From contig CAYGBI010000007.1 in the NCBI GenBank assembly GCA_964348085.1, forward strand, positions 1 through 64,000: a DNA stretch of 64,000 bases. Direction: 5' to 3'. Shown here piece by piece: positions 31,522 to 39,887 of this stretch. Every line of letters begins with the position of its first letter. Within the stretch, counting starts at the first letter, position 1. A program made the position numbers and the translations under genes. This DNA comes from VXYL01 sp964348085. GTDB taxonomy: Bacteria; Pseudomonadota; Gammaproteobacteria; Pseudomonadales; Azotimanducaceae. A model generated the notes under the pieces. It was not told the origin of the DNA, ran no database searches, and saw only the letters and a list, made by a program, of their open reading frames with translations.

Positions 31522-31830
31522 ATGGGTTGGGCTAAGAACGCACTCCTGCTCGTCGGCCTCCTCGTCGTGATCGTCGTCGGCCTAATGCTAGGCATCGACA
31601 ACCACACGCCGCTGAGGCTGCACTTGCTCGATATGCAAAGCGTCGAGTTGGCCGTGTTCTGGTGGCTCTACGCTGCGTTCGCGAGCGGCCTAGCGCTTGG
31701 CGTCGCCGCCTGTTTTTCGAGTGCATTGCGCGGCAAACTCAACGAACGCCGACTCAAACGAGCGCTCGCACAACGCGAACGAGAGTTGGCACATTTGCGG
31801 GAGGGCAGCCATGAAAGTCACGGGAATTAG
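31522..31830 (+). CDS. lapA: LapA-domain inner membrane protein
   Basis: 102 residues. Two hydrophobic helices (LLLVGLLVVIVVGLMLG and the one around FWWLYAAFASGLALGVAAC) are followed by a basic, Arg/Glu-rich cytoplasmic coiled segment. This is the LapA (DUF1049) layout, associated with LPS assembly control by LapB/FtsH. It follows ihfB, as expected. lapB, the usual next gene, is absent; an enolase-superfamily gene overlaps the last 20 bases. Confidence 0.85.
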   Translation: MGWAKNALLLVGLLVVIVVGLMLGIDNHTPLRLHLLDMQSVELAVFWWLYAAFASGLALGVAACFSSALRGKLNERRLKRALAQRERELAHLREGSHESHGN

Positions 31831-32962
31831 AACCTTCTGCTGCCAAGGCGATGGGCGCAAGTACTTCATCGTCAAGGTGGACACCGATGCCGGCATTCAC
31901 GGCTTAGGTGAAGCCGGCATCGCCAACTGGGGCGGTGCTGTCGACCAAGCGGTGCAGCACTTGGCGGAAATCGTCGTCGGCGAGGATCCGTTCGCCACCG
32001 AGCGACTGTGGCAGCGCATGTACCGCGGCAGTTTCTTCCCCGCCGACAAGGTGTATTGCTGCGCGATCAGCGCGATCGACATCGCGCTTTGGGACATTAA
32101 AGGCAAGGCGTTGGGGCTGCCGGTGTATCGGCTGCTCGGTGGCCCGGTGCGCGACAAGGTGGCGTGTTATCCGCACGCTCAGGGTCGAAACCTGTCGGCG
32201 CTCGTCGACAACTCCCGTGCGCTGGTGGCCGCCGGCTGGAAGTTTCTGCGTTGGCATTTGTCGACCGACGAAGAAGAGGGTCGCCCGGGATTGTTCGAGC
32301 CGGCGGCGGCGATCGTGGCGGCCGAGGAGCAGGTCGCTGCGGTGCGCGACGCGGTGGGCGATGGGGTGGGGCTCTGCCTCGACGTGCATACCCGCCTAAA
32401 TACCGCCCACGCCATCGAACTGTGCAAGCGCCTCGAGCCATATCGGCCGTTCTTCATCGAAGACCCGTTGCGTTCGGAAAATCCGGCGAGCTATCGAACT
32501 TTGGCGCGCCACGTCAGCCTGCCCATCGCCGCCGGCGAGCAGTGGGCCGGCAAGTGGGCATTTCGCGAGGTCGTCGAGGAGGAACTCGTCAACTACGCGC
32601 GCATCGACTTATGCATCGTCGGCGGCCTTACGGAGGCGTTGAAAATCGCCCACTGGTGCGAAACGCACTACATCGACATCGTGCCGCACAACCCGCTCGG
32701 TCCGGTGAGCGCGGCCGCCGGGGTGGCGCTGTGCATGGCGTCCACGAATGTCGGCGTGCAGGAAATGCCGCGAGCGCCGGGCACCGTGGCGACCGATCTC
32801 TTTCCCGCGCAGTTGGACTGGCAGGACGGCTATGCGAGCTGTCCGGAGACGCCGGGCTTGGGGGTGGAGTTCAACGAGGCGCTAGCGGAAACCCGTCGTG
32901 CGCCATTGAACGGCTGGCCGCCCCAGCTACGGCGGCGCGACGGCGCGTTCACCAATTGGTGA
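31811..32962 (+). CDS. Enolase-superfamily dehydratase (galactonate dehydratase-like)
   Basis: 383 residues with the mandelate racemase/muconate lactonising fold. The N-terminal capping domain includes GLGEAGIANWGG and AISAIDIALWDIKGKALGLP. Barrel metal ligands are CLDVHTRL (Asp, with the His two residues on as in DgoD), FIEDPL (Glu) and AAGEQW (Glu). The distal acid/base His is in IVPHNPLGP. The pattern fits sugar-acid dehydratases such as D-galactonate dehydratase; the specific acid cannot be read from sequence. Its ATG lies inside lapA, 20 bases before the lapA stop, so it is probably translated from the same message. Confidence 0.85.
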   Translation: MKVTGIRTFCCQGDGRKYFIVKVDTDAGIHGLGEAGIANWGGAVDQAVQHLAEIVVGEDPFATERLWQRMYRGSFFPADKVYCCAISAIDIALWDIKGKALGLPVYRLLGGPVRDKVACYPHAQGRNLSALVDNSRALVAAGWKFLRWHLSTDEEEGRPGLFEPAAAIVAAEEQVAAVRDAVGDGVGLCLDVHTRLNTAHAIELCKRLEPYRPFFIEDPLRSENPASYRTLARHVSLPIAAGEQWAGKWAFREVVEEELVNYARIDLCIVGGLTEALKIAHWCETHYIDIVPHNPLGPVSAAAGVALCMASTNVGVQEMPRAPGTVATDLFPAQLDWQDGYASCPETPGLGVEFNEALAETRRAPLNGWPPQLRRRDGAFTNW

Positions 32963-32998
32963 ACGGCACGGGACGTTAGGGCGCGCTGGAGTCGGCCG

Positions 32999-33724
32999 TC
33001 AGCCCCCGGCCGCTTTCACCGGCCGACCTCGCTTCGCATCAGGATGCTTGACCACATCCACCAAACCATACTCCACGGCTTCCTCCGGGCTCATCCAGTA
33101 GTCCCGGTCCGTATCTTCGGCGATGCGGTCGGCGGGCTGTCCCGTGTGTTGGGCGAGGATTTCGTTCAGCCTCTCGCGCATGGAAAGGATCTCGCGGGCC
33201 TGAATCTCGATATCCGCGGCGACGCCTCGCGAGCCACCGGAGGGTTGGTGCAACATCATCCGCGAGTTCGGCAGCGCGTAGCGCTTGCCCTTCGTGCCGG
33301 CGGCGAGCAGAAAGGCGCCCATGCTGGCGGCTTGACCAATGCACCAAGTGGCGATGTCGCAGTTGACGAGCTGCATGGTGTCGTAGATGGATAGCCCCGA
33401 AGTTACGGCGCCGCCGGGCGAGTTGATGTACAGGTGGATGTCCGCTTCGGCGTTCTCGGACGCCAGATAGAGAAGCTGCGCGATTACCAGACTGGCGACC
33501 TCGTCCCCCACTGGCCCCACCAAGAACACGATGCGATTGCTGAGCAGGCGAGAGTAAATGTCGTAGGCGCGTTCGCCGCGGGCGCTCTGCTCGACCACCA
33601 TCGGCACAAGGCCAAGTCCCCGCGGTTCGGCATCGAACCCGGCGTGCGAAGGCATATTGCGCATGGTACGCGTGGGAGGAAAGCTGTGGTTCAAGTTGAC
33701 GCTCCTTGTTGGCGGTGCTGTCAT
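32999..33724 (-). CDS. clpP: ATP-dependent Clp protease proteolytic subunit
   Basis: Serine protease ring subunit. The catalytic Ser is in GQAASMGAFLL, the His in LHQPSGG and the Asp in DTDRDYWM. Full length from the ATG that overlaps the tig stop (ATGA) is 241 residues, about 35 longer than usual. The sequence matches ClpP only from GLVPMVVEQSARGERAYDI. A TTG at 33694 preceded by AGGAG, or the ATGs at 33664 and 33655, are alternative starts. clpX does not follow; the next gene is the convergent dehydratase 36 bases away. Confidence 0.95.
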   Translation of the reverse strand: MTAPPTRSVNLNHSFPPTRTMRNMPSHAGFDAEPRGLGLVPMVVEQSARGERAYDIYSRLLSNRIVFLVGPVGDEVASLVIAQLLYLASENAEADIHLYINSPGGAVTSGLSIYDTMQLVNCDIATWCIGQAASMGAFLLAAGTKGKRYALPNSRMMLHQPSGGSRGVAADIEIQAREILSMRERLNEILAQHTGQPADRIAEDTDRDYWMSPEEAVEYGLVDVVKHPDAKRGRPVKAAGG

Positions 33725-35343
33725 TCGGCTCGTTTGGCGCCGCCGAAGAAGCGGCGGATTCTGCTCGCGATGCCGCCCTTCTCCGCCTGCTCTGCGTGGG
33801 CGGATGCGTCCTCGTCGGGTTCCGGACTGCCCTCGGCTGCTACTTGCCCTTCGGCGTTCGCCGCCACTTCCAAGGTGGATTCCTCAGCGGGCTCGTGGGG
33901 TTCTTCGGCTTCCTCGACCTCCGGCAGCGGTTCCGGCTCCGGCAGCGGCAGGCCCGCGATCAGCGCTTTGTAGGGAACCGAGACCGTGGTCGATTGCGCT
34001 TGGGCAAGCACATGGTCGAGGGTCTGCTCTTCCAAAACCGAGGCTTCCACCCGGCGGAGCTGCTCCTCGTCGCCATATATCCACTTGCGAACTTCGGCGG
34101 CTTCCTCGTAACCGCTGGCCATTTCCTCGACGCGAGCGCGAATGCGCTCGTCGTCCACTTCGATCGACTCTTGGGTGACGATCTCGCCGAGCACCAGCCG
34201 CGCCCGCACATCGCGCTCGGCGATGTCTCGGTAGGCGTCGCTGATGTCGGTGGGAAGGCTGTCTTGGAGGTAGCGCTCCAAGCGTTGCTTCTCCGCTTCG
34301 ATCTCGGCGGTCACCAGCGCTTCGGGCAACTCGAAATCGTGCGCTTCGACGAGCGCTTTGATGACTTCCCGCTTGATCGCGTTGCGGGTGGCGGCTTCGA
34401 GTTCGACCTGCATCCGGTCACGCACTTCGGCGCGAAAGCGCGCTAAGCGATCCTCGCCTTGCTCGATGCCGAAGTCGTCGAGGAACGCGTCGTCGATTTC
34501 CGGCAGATGCGGTTCTTCAACACTCTTGAGGGTGACTTCGCCGACGCCTTGGCGGGTCAGAGGTTGGTCGTCGCTGGCTGCTCCGGGGGAGTCCTCGACT
34601 TCTTGTGTTCCATCCACGCCATCCACGCCCGCCGATGACGCCTCGCTCGCAGCTTGAGCAGGCGCGGACTCGTGTTCCGCTCTCGGCGCCGGCTGACGGA
34701 TCGGCACGGGAAAAGCTCGTGTCTCGTTGGCGGACAGACCGATAATCGCGTTGTCGAGGGCCGAGTTTTCGTTATTTTCGTCAACCGTGAACGTGGTGCC
34801 CTCGTCGCTCTCGATCACCTCACCATCCAGTCTGATGGCGTAGTCGACCGCCACACGATCCCCTGTCGCCGCCGGCCGTTCCACCGGCACCCACTCGGTC
34901 TTTTGCTGGCGCAGCGATTGCACGGTGGCATCGATGTCGGCTTCGTTGATCTGCGCTTCCGGCTGCCGCACCTTGAGTTGCCCGAGGTCCGTGAGCTCGA
35001 ATTGCGGCATTACCTCGAAGGTTGCGGCGTACTTCAGGTCGGTGCCGGGCTCGAGATCGATGATTTCGACGCTGGCTTGGCCGGCGGGCGAAAGACCCTC
35101 TTGCCGCACGGCATCCGCGAAGCTCGATTGCAGCAGTTCCGACGCCACTTCTTCGCGCAACTTCGTGCCGAACCGGCGCCTAATCTCTTTCAGCGGCACT
35201 TTGCCGGGGCGAAACCCGGGCAGCTTCACCTCGCCTGCGGTGTCCCGCACGCGCTCTGCGAAGCGACTTTCGAACGATTCCGATGGCACGGCGATGGTGA
35301 CCTTGCGCTCTAGGCCGTGCGTCGTCTCTACCGTTACCTGCAT
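33721..35343 (-). CDS. tig: Trigger factor with insertion and C-terminal extension
   Basis: Ribosome-associated chaperone. The N-terminal ribosome-binding signature GFRPGKVP is at residues 43-50. A PPIase-like domain (about 150-275) and the helical C-domain follow. Total length is 540, roughly 100 more than typical. A low-complexity Ala/Ser/Asp/Glu insertion occupies about 217-265 within the PPIase domain. A Pro/Glu-rich acidic tail (about 465-522) ends in a basic segment IASRIRRFFGGAKR. It is coupled to clpP by a stop/start overlap. Three tRNA genes lie upstream in the same direction, as in Pseudomonas. Confidence 0.95.
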   Translation of the reverse strand: MQVTVETTHGLERKVTIAVPSESFESRFAERVRDTAGEVKLPGFRPGKVPLKEIRRRFGTKLREEVASELLQSSFADAVRQEGLSPAGQASVEIIDLEPGTDLKYAATFEVMPQFELTDLGQLKVRQPEAQINEADIDATVQSLRQQKTEWVPVERPAATGDRVAVDYAIRLDGEVIESDEGTTFTVDENNENSALDNAIIGLSANETRAFPVPIRQPAPRAEHESAPAQAASEASSAGVDGVDGTQEVEDSPGAASDDQPLTRQGVGEVTLKSVEEPHLPEIDDAFLDDFGIEQGEDRLARFRAEVRDRMQVELEAATRNAIKREVIKALVEAHDFELPEALVTAEIEAEKQRLERYLQDSLPTDISDAYRDIAERDVRARLVLGEIVTQESIEVDDERIRARVEEMASGYEEAAEVRKWIYGDEEQLRRVEASVLEEQTLDHVLAQAQSTTVSVPYKALIAGLPLPEPEPLPEVEEAEEPHEPAEESTLEVAANAEGQVAAEGSPEPDEDASAHAEQAEKGGIASRIRRFFGGAKRAE

Positions 35344-35387
35344 TCGTTCAAATATCTAACCAGCTCGCGTTGTTCACGCAGGTTCGT

Positions 35388-35464
35388 TGGGGTGGATGAT
35401 GGGACTTGAACCCACGACAGCCGGATCCACAATCCGGGGCTCTACCCGCTGAGCTACACCCACC
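35388..35464 (-). tRNA. tRNA-His (GTG)
   Basis: 77 bases with encoded CCA. The anticodon loop TTGTGGA gives GTG. The extra G(-1) pairs with C73, the identity feature of bacterial tRNA-His. The D-stem AGCTC and the T-loop GTTCAAGTC are intact. It lies 44 bases before tig and may be co-transcribed with it. Confidence 0.97.
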
Positions 35465-35559
35465 ATTGACCGTCGGTTCGGTACCGTTCGGCAACCTTCA
35501 TTCTACATCTTTTGAACGCATTGCTAACGCCTTGAGCGGGAGTTGCTCTCGGTTGCAAC

Positions 35560-35636
35560 TGGCGCGCCCGGAAGGACTCGAACCTTCAACCCTCGGCTTA
35601 GAAGGCCGATGCTCTATCCGGTTGAGCTACGGGCGC
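35560..35636 (-). tRNA. tRNA-Arg (TCT)
   Basis: 77 bases with encoded CCA. The acceptor GCGCCCG pairs with CGGGCGC. The anticodon loop CTTCTAA gives TCT, reading AGA/AGG. The T-loop is GTTCGAGTC. It is the middle gene of a Pro-Arg-His cluster. Confidence 0.97.
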
Positions 35637-35645
35637 TTGCGGAAC

Positions 35646-35722
35646 TGGTCGGGGTAGAGAGATTTGAACTCCCGACATCCTGCTCCCAAAGCAGGCGCGC
35701 TACCAGACTGCGCCATACCCCG
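35646..35722 (-). tRNA. tRNA-Pro (TGG)
   Basis: 77 bases with encoded CCA. The acceptor CGGGGTA pairs with TACCCCG. The anticodon loop TTTGGGA gives TGG. It is first in transcription order and only nine bases from tRNA-Arg, so the cluster is processed from one transcript. Confidence 0.97.
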
Positions 35723-35865
35723 CTGCGTGTCGAACCAATGAGACCTCACCCGCGCTTGGACGGTGAAGGTGTGGTGAAGCTTACGCGAGCGGCCGTTCGA
35801 CGGTCAAGTAAATGCTATAACGCACTGATAAATATGCGAATTGCATCTACACTGGCGCGCTAGAG

Positions 35866-36945
35866 CTACTTGTGGACAGACCTTTGGATGGTTCGTGCGC
35901 GACGTAGGAAATCGGCTTCGTCTCGGCTTTCCATAGCCGCCCGGATGAACGCGTCGCCCTGCTCGACGGTGACGGCGACCAAACATGCTTCGACTTGCTC
36001 GCTAAGCGCGATGGACTTCTGCATCAGCATCGTGGCTAGATTGTCCCGCAAGCCCTGCAAACGGCCTTCGGCGACACCTTCCACGATGCCTTCCACCACG
36101 CCTGAGAGACGACCTTCCTCGCGACTTTCTCGTCGCGCCTCGCGCAAGAACACGTCGTCGTCGGGGCTGGTTCCTTCCCGCTCTCCCAGTGTGCGGCCTA
36201 CCCGCCGCAGCACGGCTACGGTCTCTTGCGAGACCTCGGCCTCGCCGAGCGCACGGTGGATTTCAGCGGCGGTCCAGCCGGGGAAAGCGCGGCTGATACC
36301 GGCGTTTCGATAGCCGTTGGCGTCGGCGTCCTGGTGGCCCGGGTCCAACAAGTGAATGGTCAGCCCCGCCAATCGACTTCTCGGGCGACTCGCTGGACGG
36401 TGGTCGGGCACTTCAACCCATATTTCCGGGAAGCGCTGCCGCTGGTAAATGCCGAGCTTCCGCCGCCGTGCGTCGGTAGTGTGGTCCACTTCCAATACGA
36501 CGTCCGGAAGATCGTCCTCGCCGACCTCTACTACCGAGCCCGCCGGCCCGTTTGTGCGCGGATGCACATAGACCATCTGGTCCGCTTGCAGGATGCTCTT
36601 GCGCTGCCCCCGTGTGTCGCGCTGGAGCAAATCGGCGGTGCCGAAGGTCTCGATGGGCGAGCCGCGCATCGCGCCGATCATCTTGGCAAGCCAAGCGAGC
36701 CGCTGGGACGGCGCTTCATGGTAGATGGTCGTGGGCTCGCACACCCAAGCGGTGCCGGTTTCGCCGTCCCAATACTCAAAGCGGCCGTCGTACTCCGCGA
36801 CTTCCGACGCGGGAATGTGGATCGTACGGCAACCCGGAAACCCATACCGCGCACCGTCGAGTTCGCCGTCGGCGGACGTACGGGTCTCCAAGGACGATGG
36901 CCAGCGCTCATCATCGAGTGCTGCGGGGGTGGCGGCGTTCGTCAT
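35866..36945 (-). CDS. Uma2-family (DUF820) nuclease-fold protein with repeat tail
   Basis: 359 residues. The core DLPDVVLEVDHTTDARRRKL, followed by YQRQRFPEIWVEVPD, is the PD-(D/E)xK-like core of Uma2 (DUF820) proteins. FEYWDGE and the VYVHP segment upstream fit the same fold. The C-terminal third is charged and includes a Glu-Gly periodic run (EGIVEGVAEGRLQGL), like other accessory proteins in this window. Uma2 proteins are common in cyanobacteria and some symbionts. Their role is unknown, and nuclease activity is only predicted. Confidence 0.75.
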   Translation of the reverse strand: MTNAATPAALDDERWPSSLETRTSADGELDGARYGFPGCRTIHIPASEVAEYDGRFEYWDGETGTAWVCEPTTIYHEAPSQRLAWLAKMIGAMRGSPIETFGTADLLQRDTRGQRKSILQADQMVYVHPRTNGPAGSVVEVGEDDLPDVVLEVDHTTDARRRKLGIYQRQRFPEIWVEVPDHRPASRPRSRLAGLTIHLLDPGHQDADANGYRNAGISRAFPGWTAAEIHRALGEAEVSQETVAVLRRVGRTLGEREGTSPDDDVFLREARRESREEGRLSGVVEGIVEGVAEGRLQGLRDNLATMLMQKSIALSEQVEACLVAVTVEQGDAFIRAAMESRDEADFLRRARTIQRSVHK

Positions 36946-37047
36946 GGCGACACCCTACCAGAAGACCGAAGAGACGTATTGCAGCTACCCCTCGGGGCAA
37001 TTGGCTCGGCGTGATCTTCCGCGCGAGGCAGAGCTTCGCCCCAACGC

Positions 37048-38196
37048 CTACTCGGCAACGAACTCCCGCCCCCGAGCCACCACCAAGGCGGGCTTGAGCA
37101 GCACGCTCAAATCGGTCAGCGGATCGCCGTGGACGAACAGCAGGTCGGCGCTCGCACCCTCGCACAGCCGGCCCGTGACTTCCCCCAAGCCGAGCGCGTC
37201 GGCGCACTCGCTCGTCGCGCTCTTCAGAGCTTCTAGCGGAGACAGCTCGGCTAAACGTGCGAATACGGGCAAAGCCTTGGCGAGGTCTTGATGACGAACG
37301 TTTGGAATGCCGGCGTCGGTGGAAGCGATCAAGCGGCAGCCGTGCGCCTTCAGCGCGCGAAAATTGGCCGTGACGTTGGCGGCGAACTCGCTGCCGAAGC
37401 GGCCCCAGCCGGCGTTCACTGTCGGTGACACCCAAATCCCGCGACGAGCGATTTCCCGGGCCACGTCCGGATCGTAGTCGCCACGTTTGCCGTTCTCGCC
37501 GATCCACGAGCAGTGTTCGATGGTACGGACGCCGGCGTTCGCGGCGTGACGGATGCCCGGCGTGCCGTGGCAGTGCGCGGCCACGTCGAACCCGCGAACC
37601 GTGGCCGCAGCGACAATGGCGCTGGTGGTGGCTTGATCGAACTGCGCGTCTTTCGGCTGGCTGTTCGGAGTTTGCATGCCGCCGGTGGCCATAAGTTTGA
37701 TGAGATCGACGCCGTGGTCGAGTTGTCGCTCGATCACCGCCGTTGCGTCCGCCAGGTTGGCGGACTCGCCGCCCCAGAAGTGGCAATGGCCGCCGATGGA
37801 TGTGATCGGCTGACCGGCGCACAGGAGCCGTGGCCCGGGAATCTCGCCGGCGTCGATGCGGTCGCGCAGTTCGAGTTCGAGCCATTCGCCGCCACCTAGG
37901 TCGCGGGCGGTGGTGATGCCGGCGGCGAGCATCTCGGCGGCGCGACGGGTCATCTTTCGTCGCGCATCGTCGGGCTTGACGGCGAGCTGCTCGGCGACGG
38001 TGGCGAGCGCCGGGTCCAACGCCATGTGAACGTGCGCGTCGATCAAGCCGGGGACGACGGTGAGACCGGCGCAGTCCCTGCCCTTCGCCCCGCGTCCCAG
38101 CGCGACGATTTCTTCGCCGTCAACGGCAATGCAATCGGCTGTCGAGTAGCCGTCCGCTACGCCGTCCCAAAGGCGAAGGTTGCTGTAAACGCGCAC
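37048..38196 (-). CDS. Metal-dependent amidohydrolase (imidazolonepropionase/prolidase-like)
   Basis: 382 residues. GLIDAHVHM carries the first metal His pair. A probable carbamylated Lys is in LIKLMATGGM. AAHCHG, TIEHCSWIG and the final Asp in ASTDAGIP complete the binuclear site. This pattern matches the Xaa-Pro/Xaa-Arg dipeptidase subgroup often named 'amidohydrolase family'. No signal peptide is visible. It is followed after 12 bases by the PhyH gene on the upstream side (minus-strand order: unknown small gene, PhyH, this gene). The substrate is unknown. Confidence 0.8.
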   Translation of the reverse strand: MRVYSNLRLWDGVADGYSTADCIAVDGEEIVALGRGAKGRDCAGLTVVPGLIDAHVHMALDPALATVAEQLAVKPDDARRKMTRRAAEMLAAGITTARDLGGGEWLELELRDRIDAGEIPGPRLLCAGQPITSIGGHCHFWGGESANLADATAVIERQLDHGVDLIKLMATGGMQTPNSQPKDAQFDQATTSAIVAAATVRGFDVAAHCHGTPGIRHAANAGVRTIEHCSWIGENGKRGDYDPDVAREIARRGIWVSPTVNAGWGRFGSEFAANVTANFRALKAHGCRLIASTDAGIPNVRHQDLAKALPVFARLAELSPLEALKSATSECADALGLGEVTGRLCEGASADLLFVHGDPLTDLSVLLKPALVVARGREFVAE

Positions 38197-38207
38197 TGGC
38201 TTGGTGG

Positions 38208-39161
38208 TCAGGCGTGCGTGTCCAGCACCATTTGCGGGTCGTTTTCGATTCGCGTCAGCCAGTAATCCGCGTCGAACTCATCGTCCCCCAAGAGATAGCG
38301 CCAGAACCGGATGCGGTTGATGTACTCCAGTCTTCCGGTGTCGTTCTCGAACCACGGTTCGGGCGTGGTGAGAATCGTGTGGATGTGGTCTTCGGCGCGA
38401 CGGCTCTTCACATGGAAGATGGGCCCTTGGGCGAAGTCGTCGTCGGTCAGGTCGCCCGAGTCCCACAACCGCCGTTGTCGCACGGAGGGATTGATACGCA
38501 CCTTGAACATATAGCGCACGCGATCGGAGCGATTGAGGCCGCCGCCGTGCCAAAGGCCGTGATGGGTGAAAATCAGCGTGCCGGCCGGACACACGACGTG
38601 CTGCTGACCGAGGATGTTCTGGTAGCGGCCGATGGCCGCCTCGCTGACCACTCGCAGATGGGTGCCGGGAACGTAGCGCGTGCCGCCCATCTCGGCGGTC
38701 ACTTCGTGCGGGAAGTACATGAGCTGGATGTCGAACGCTTGGCGCGGGTCGATCGTGGAATCTTGGTGGGTGTTCTGCGAGGTGCCGACTGCGCCGTCGC
38801 GGAACGCCGGCGGGAAGGTGATGTGCAGAAAGTGGTGGTCGAGCAGCGAACCCGGCCCAACTAGGCTCTCGATGGCGCCCCGCACCCATGGCAAGCGCAC
38901 CAAGCGACCAAGAGCAGTGTCTTCCGGATAGGCGTCTAGGAGCGGCGTCCCCGCCGGTACCGCCGGGATTTTGTTCGCCCGCATCAACGCGAAGTAGCGC
39001 GCCAGCAAGGACTTCTTGCTCGCGCCGGGCGCCGGCGTCGGCGGGCGCCCGGCTTCATCCAGAAACTGCTCGTTGATGTCGGTTGGCACTTTGCCGTCGA
39101 AGCGCAGGAGCCCTCGTGCGGCGAAACTCGCCATCTGCCGAGAGTTCAACCGCTCAAGCAT
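38208..39161 (-). CDS. Phytanoyl-CoA dioxygenase (PhyH) family protein
   Basis: 317-residue Fe(II)/2-oxoglutarate oxygenase. The iron site is visible as NTHQDST (H-x-D) and HHGLWHGGGLNRSD (distal His, with the Arg side for 2-oxoglutarate at DRVRYMF). VPGTHLRV is the typical PhyH turn. Members hydroxylate lipids, natural products or small acids; no substrate can be assigned. It overlaps the preceding small gene by eight bases. Confidence 0.85.
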   Translation of the reverse strand: MLERLNSRQMASFAARGLLRFDGKVPTDINEQFLDEAGRPPTPAPGASKKSLLARYFALMRANKIPAVPAGTPLLDAYPEDTALGRLVRLPWVRGAIESLVGPGSLLDHHFLHITFPPAFRDGAVGTSQNTHQDSTIDPRQAFDIQLMYFPHEVTAEMGGTRYVPGTHLRVVSEAAIGRYQNILGQQHVVCPAGTLIFTHHGLWHGGGLNRSDRVRYMFKVRINPSVRQRRLWDSGDLTDDDFAQGPIFHVKSRRAEDHIHTILTTPEPWFENDTGRLEYINRIRFWRYLLGDDEFDADYWLTRIENDPQMVLDTHA

Positions 39162-39432
39162 CGTCGCTCTCCGACAGTTTCTCGAAGAAGAACTCGTACT
39201 TGAGGTAGCCGGTGCGGAACTCGTCGCCGACGCCGTGCGCGACGAGCGGCGAGGCTTGGATCAGCCGCCAGCCGTCGCGCAGCGCTGCTAATCCCGTGGC
39301 GTAGGGGGGATTTTGCGCGTCGCCGGCCATATGGGTGGTTCGTCCGCTGCCGTCGTAGTTCGCCCATGCCAAGACGTTGGCGTCGAGCGCGGAACTGCGC
39401 AGATAGAGGACGAGCACATGTTGTCGCTGCAT
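39154..39432 (-). CDS. Small conserved-looking protein of unknown function
   Basis: 92 residues starting MQRQHVLVLYLRSSALD and ending in GYLKYEFFFEKLSESDDA. It looks cytoplasmic, with an aromatic-rich C-terminus. I do not recognise the family. The stop overlaps the PhyH start by eight bases, which argues for real translation and a linked role. A start at 39552 would add 40 low-quality residues antisense to the TonB-domain lipoprotein. Confidence 0.55.
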   Translation of the reverse strand: MQRQHVLVLYLRSSALDANVLAWANYDGSGRTTHMAGDAQNPPYATGLAALRDGWRLIQASPLVAHGVGDEFRTGYLKYEFFFEKLSESDDA

Positions 39433-39494
39433 GAAGGCGAGCTTAACAGTTTGGCCTTTGGCTGCCGCGCCGGAGTTTCCGTTACAGTTCGCGC

Positions 39495-39887
39495 ATGAAG
39501 ATATGTGCGTCCATGGCGTTGGCGTTGTGCCTTGCCGGCTGCGCGGGCTCATCGCGACCGTTGCAGTTCATTGGCGGCGAGGACTTGGTGTATCCGCCGG
39601 CGGCGAAGGAGGCCGCGCTGGAGGGGCGGGTCGTGGTGCGCTACGACGTAACCGCGCAAGGGCGTGTAGTCAACGCCGTCGTCGACTTGGCGACGCCGCC
39701 CGGCGTATTCGAGGAAGCGGCCTTGGCAATGGTGCGCTCTTGGCGTTTCAAACCGCTTGTGGAAGGCGGAAACGTGGTCGATGCGTTGAACCGGGTGAGC
39801 GAAGTGGTATTCAAGCTCGGCGATGACGCACGTTACGACCGGTTGCCGGCGCCGGGGACTCCCCGAGCGCCGGACGAAGAAGAATGA
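39495..39887 (+). CDS. Lipoprotein with TonB C-terminal-like domain
   Basis: 130 residues. The lipobox LAGC (Cys16) closes a 15-residue signal peptide. The remainder (YPPAAKEAALEGRVVVRYDV to SWRFKPLVEGG) is the short TonB C-terminal fold used by energy-transducer-like proteins. A TonB-type inner-membrane anchor is absent, so it is a periplasm-facing lipoprotein rather than TonB itself. Its stop overlaps the TRAP receptor gene (ATGA), an unusual partner. Confidence 0.8.
   Translation: MKICASMALALCLAGCAGSSRPLQFIGGEDLVYPPAAKEAALEGRVVVRYDVTAQGRVVNAVVDLATPPGVFEEAALAMVRSWRFKPLVEGGNVVDALNRVSEVVFKLGDDARYDRLPAPGTPRAPDEEE

Noticed and set aside
35388..35722. Attachment site for a genomic island at the tRNA genes
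   Set aside because: No integrase gene and no direct repeat of a tRNA 3' end were found within the window.
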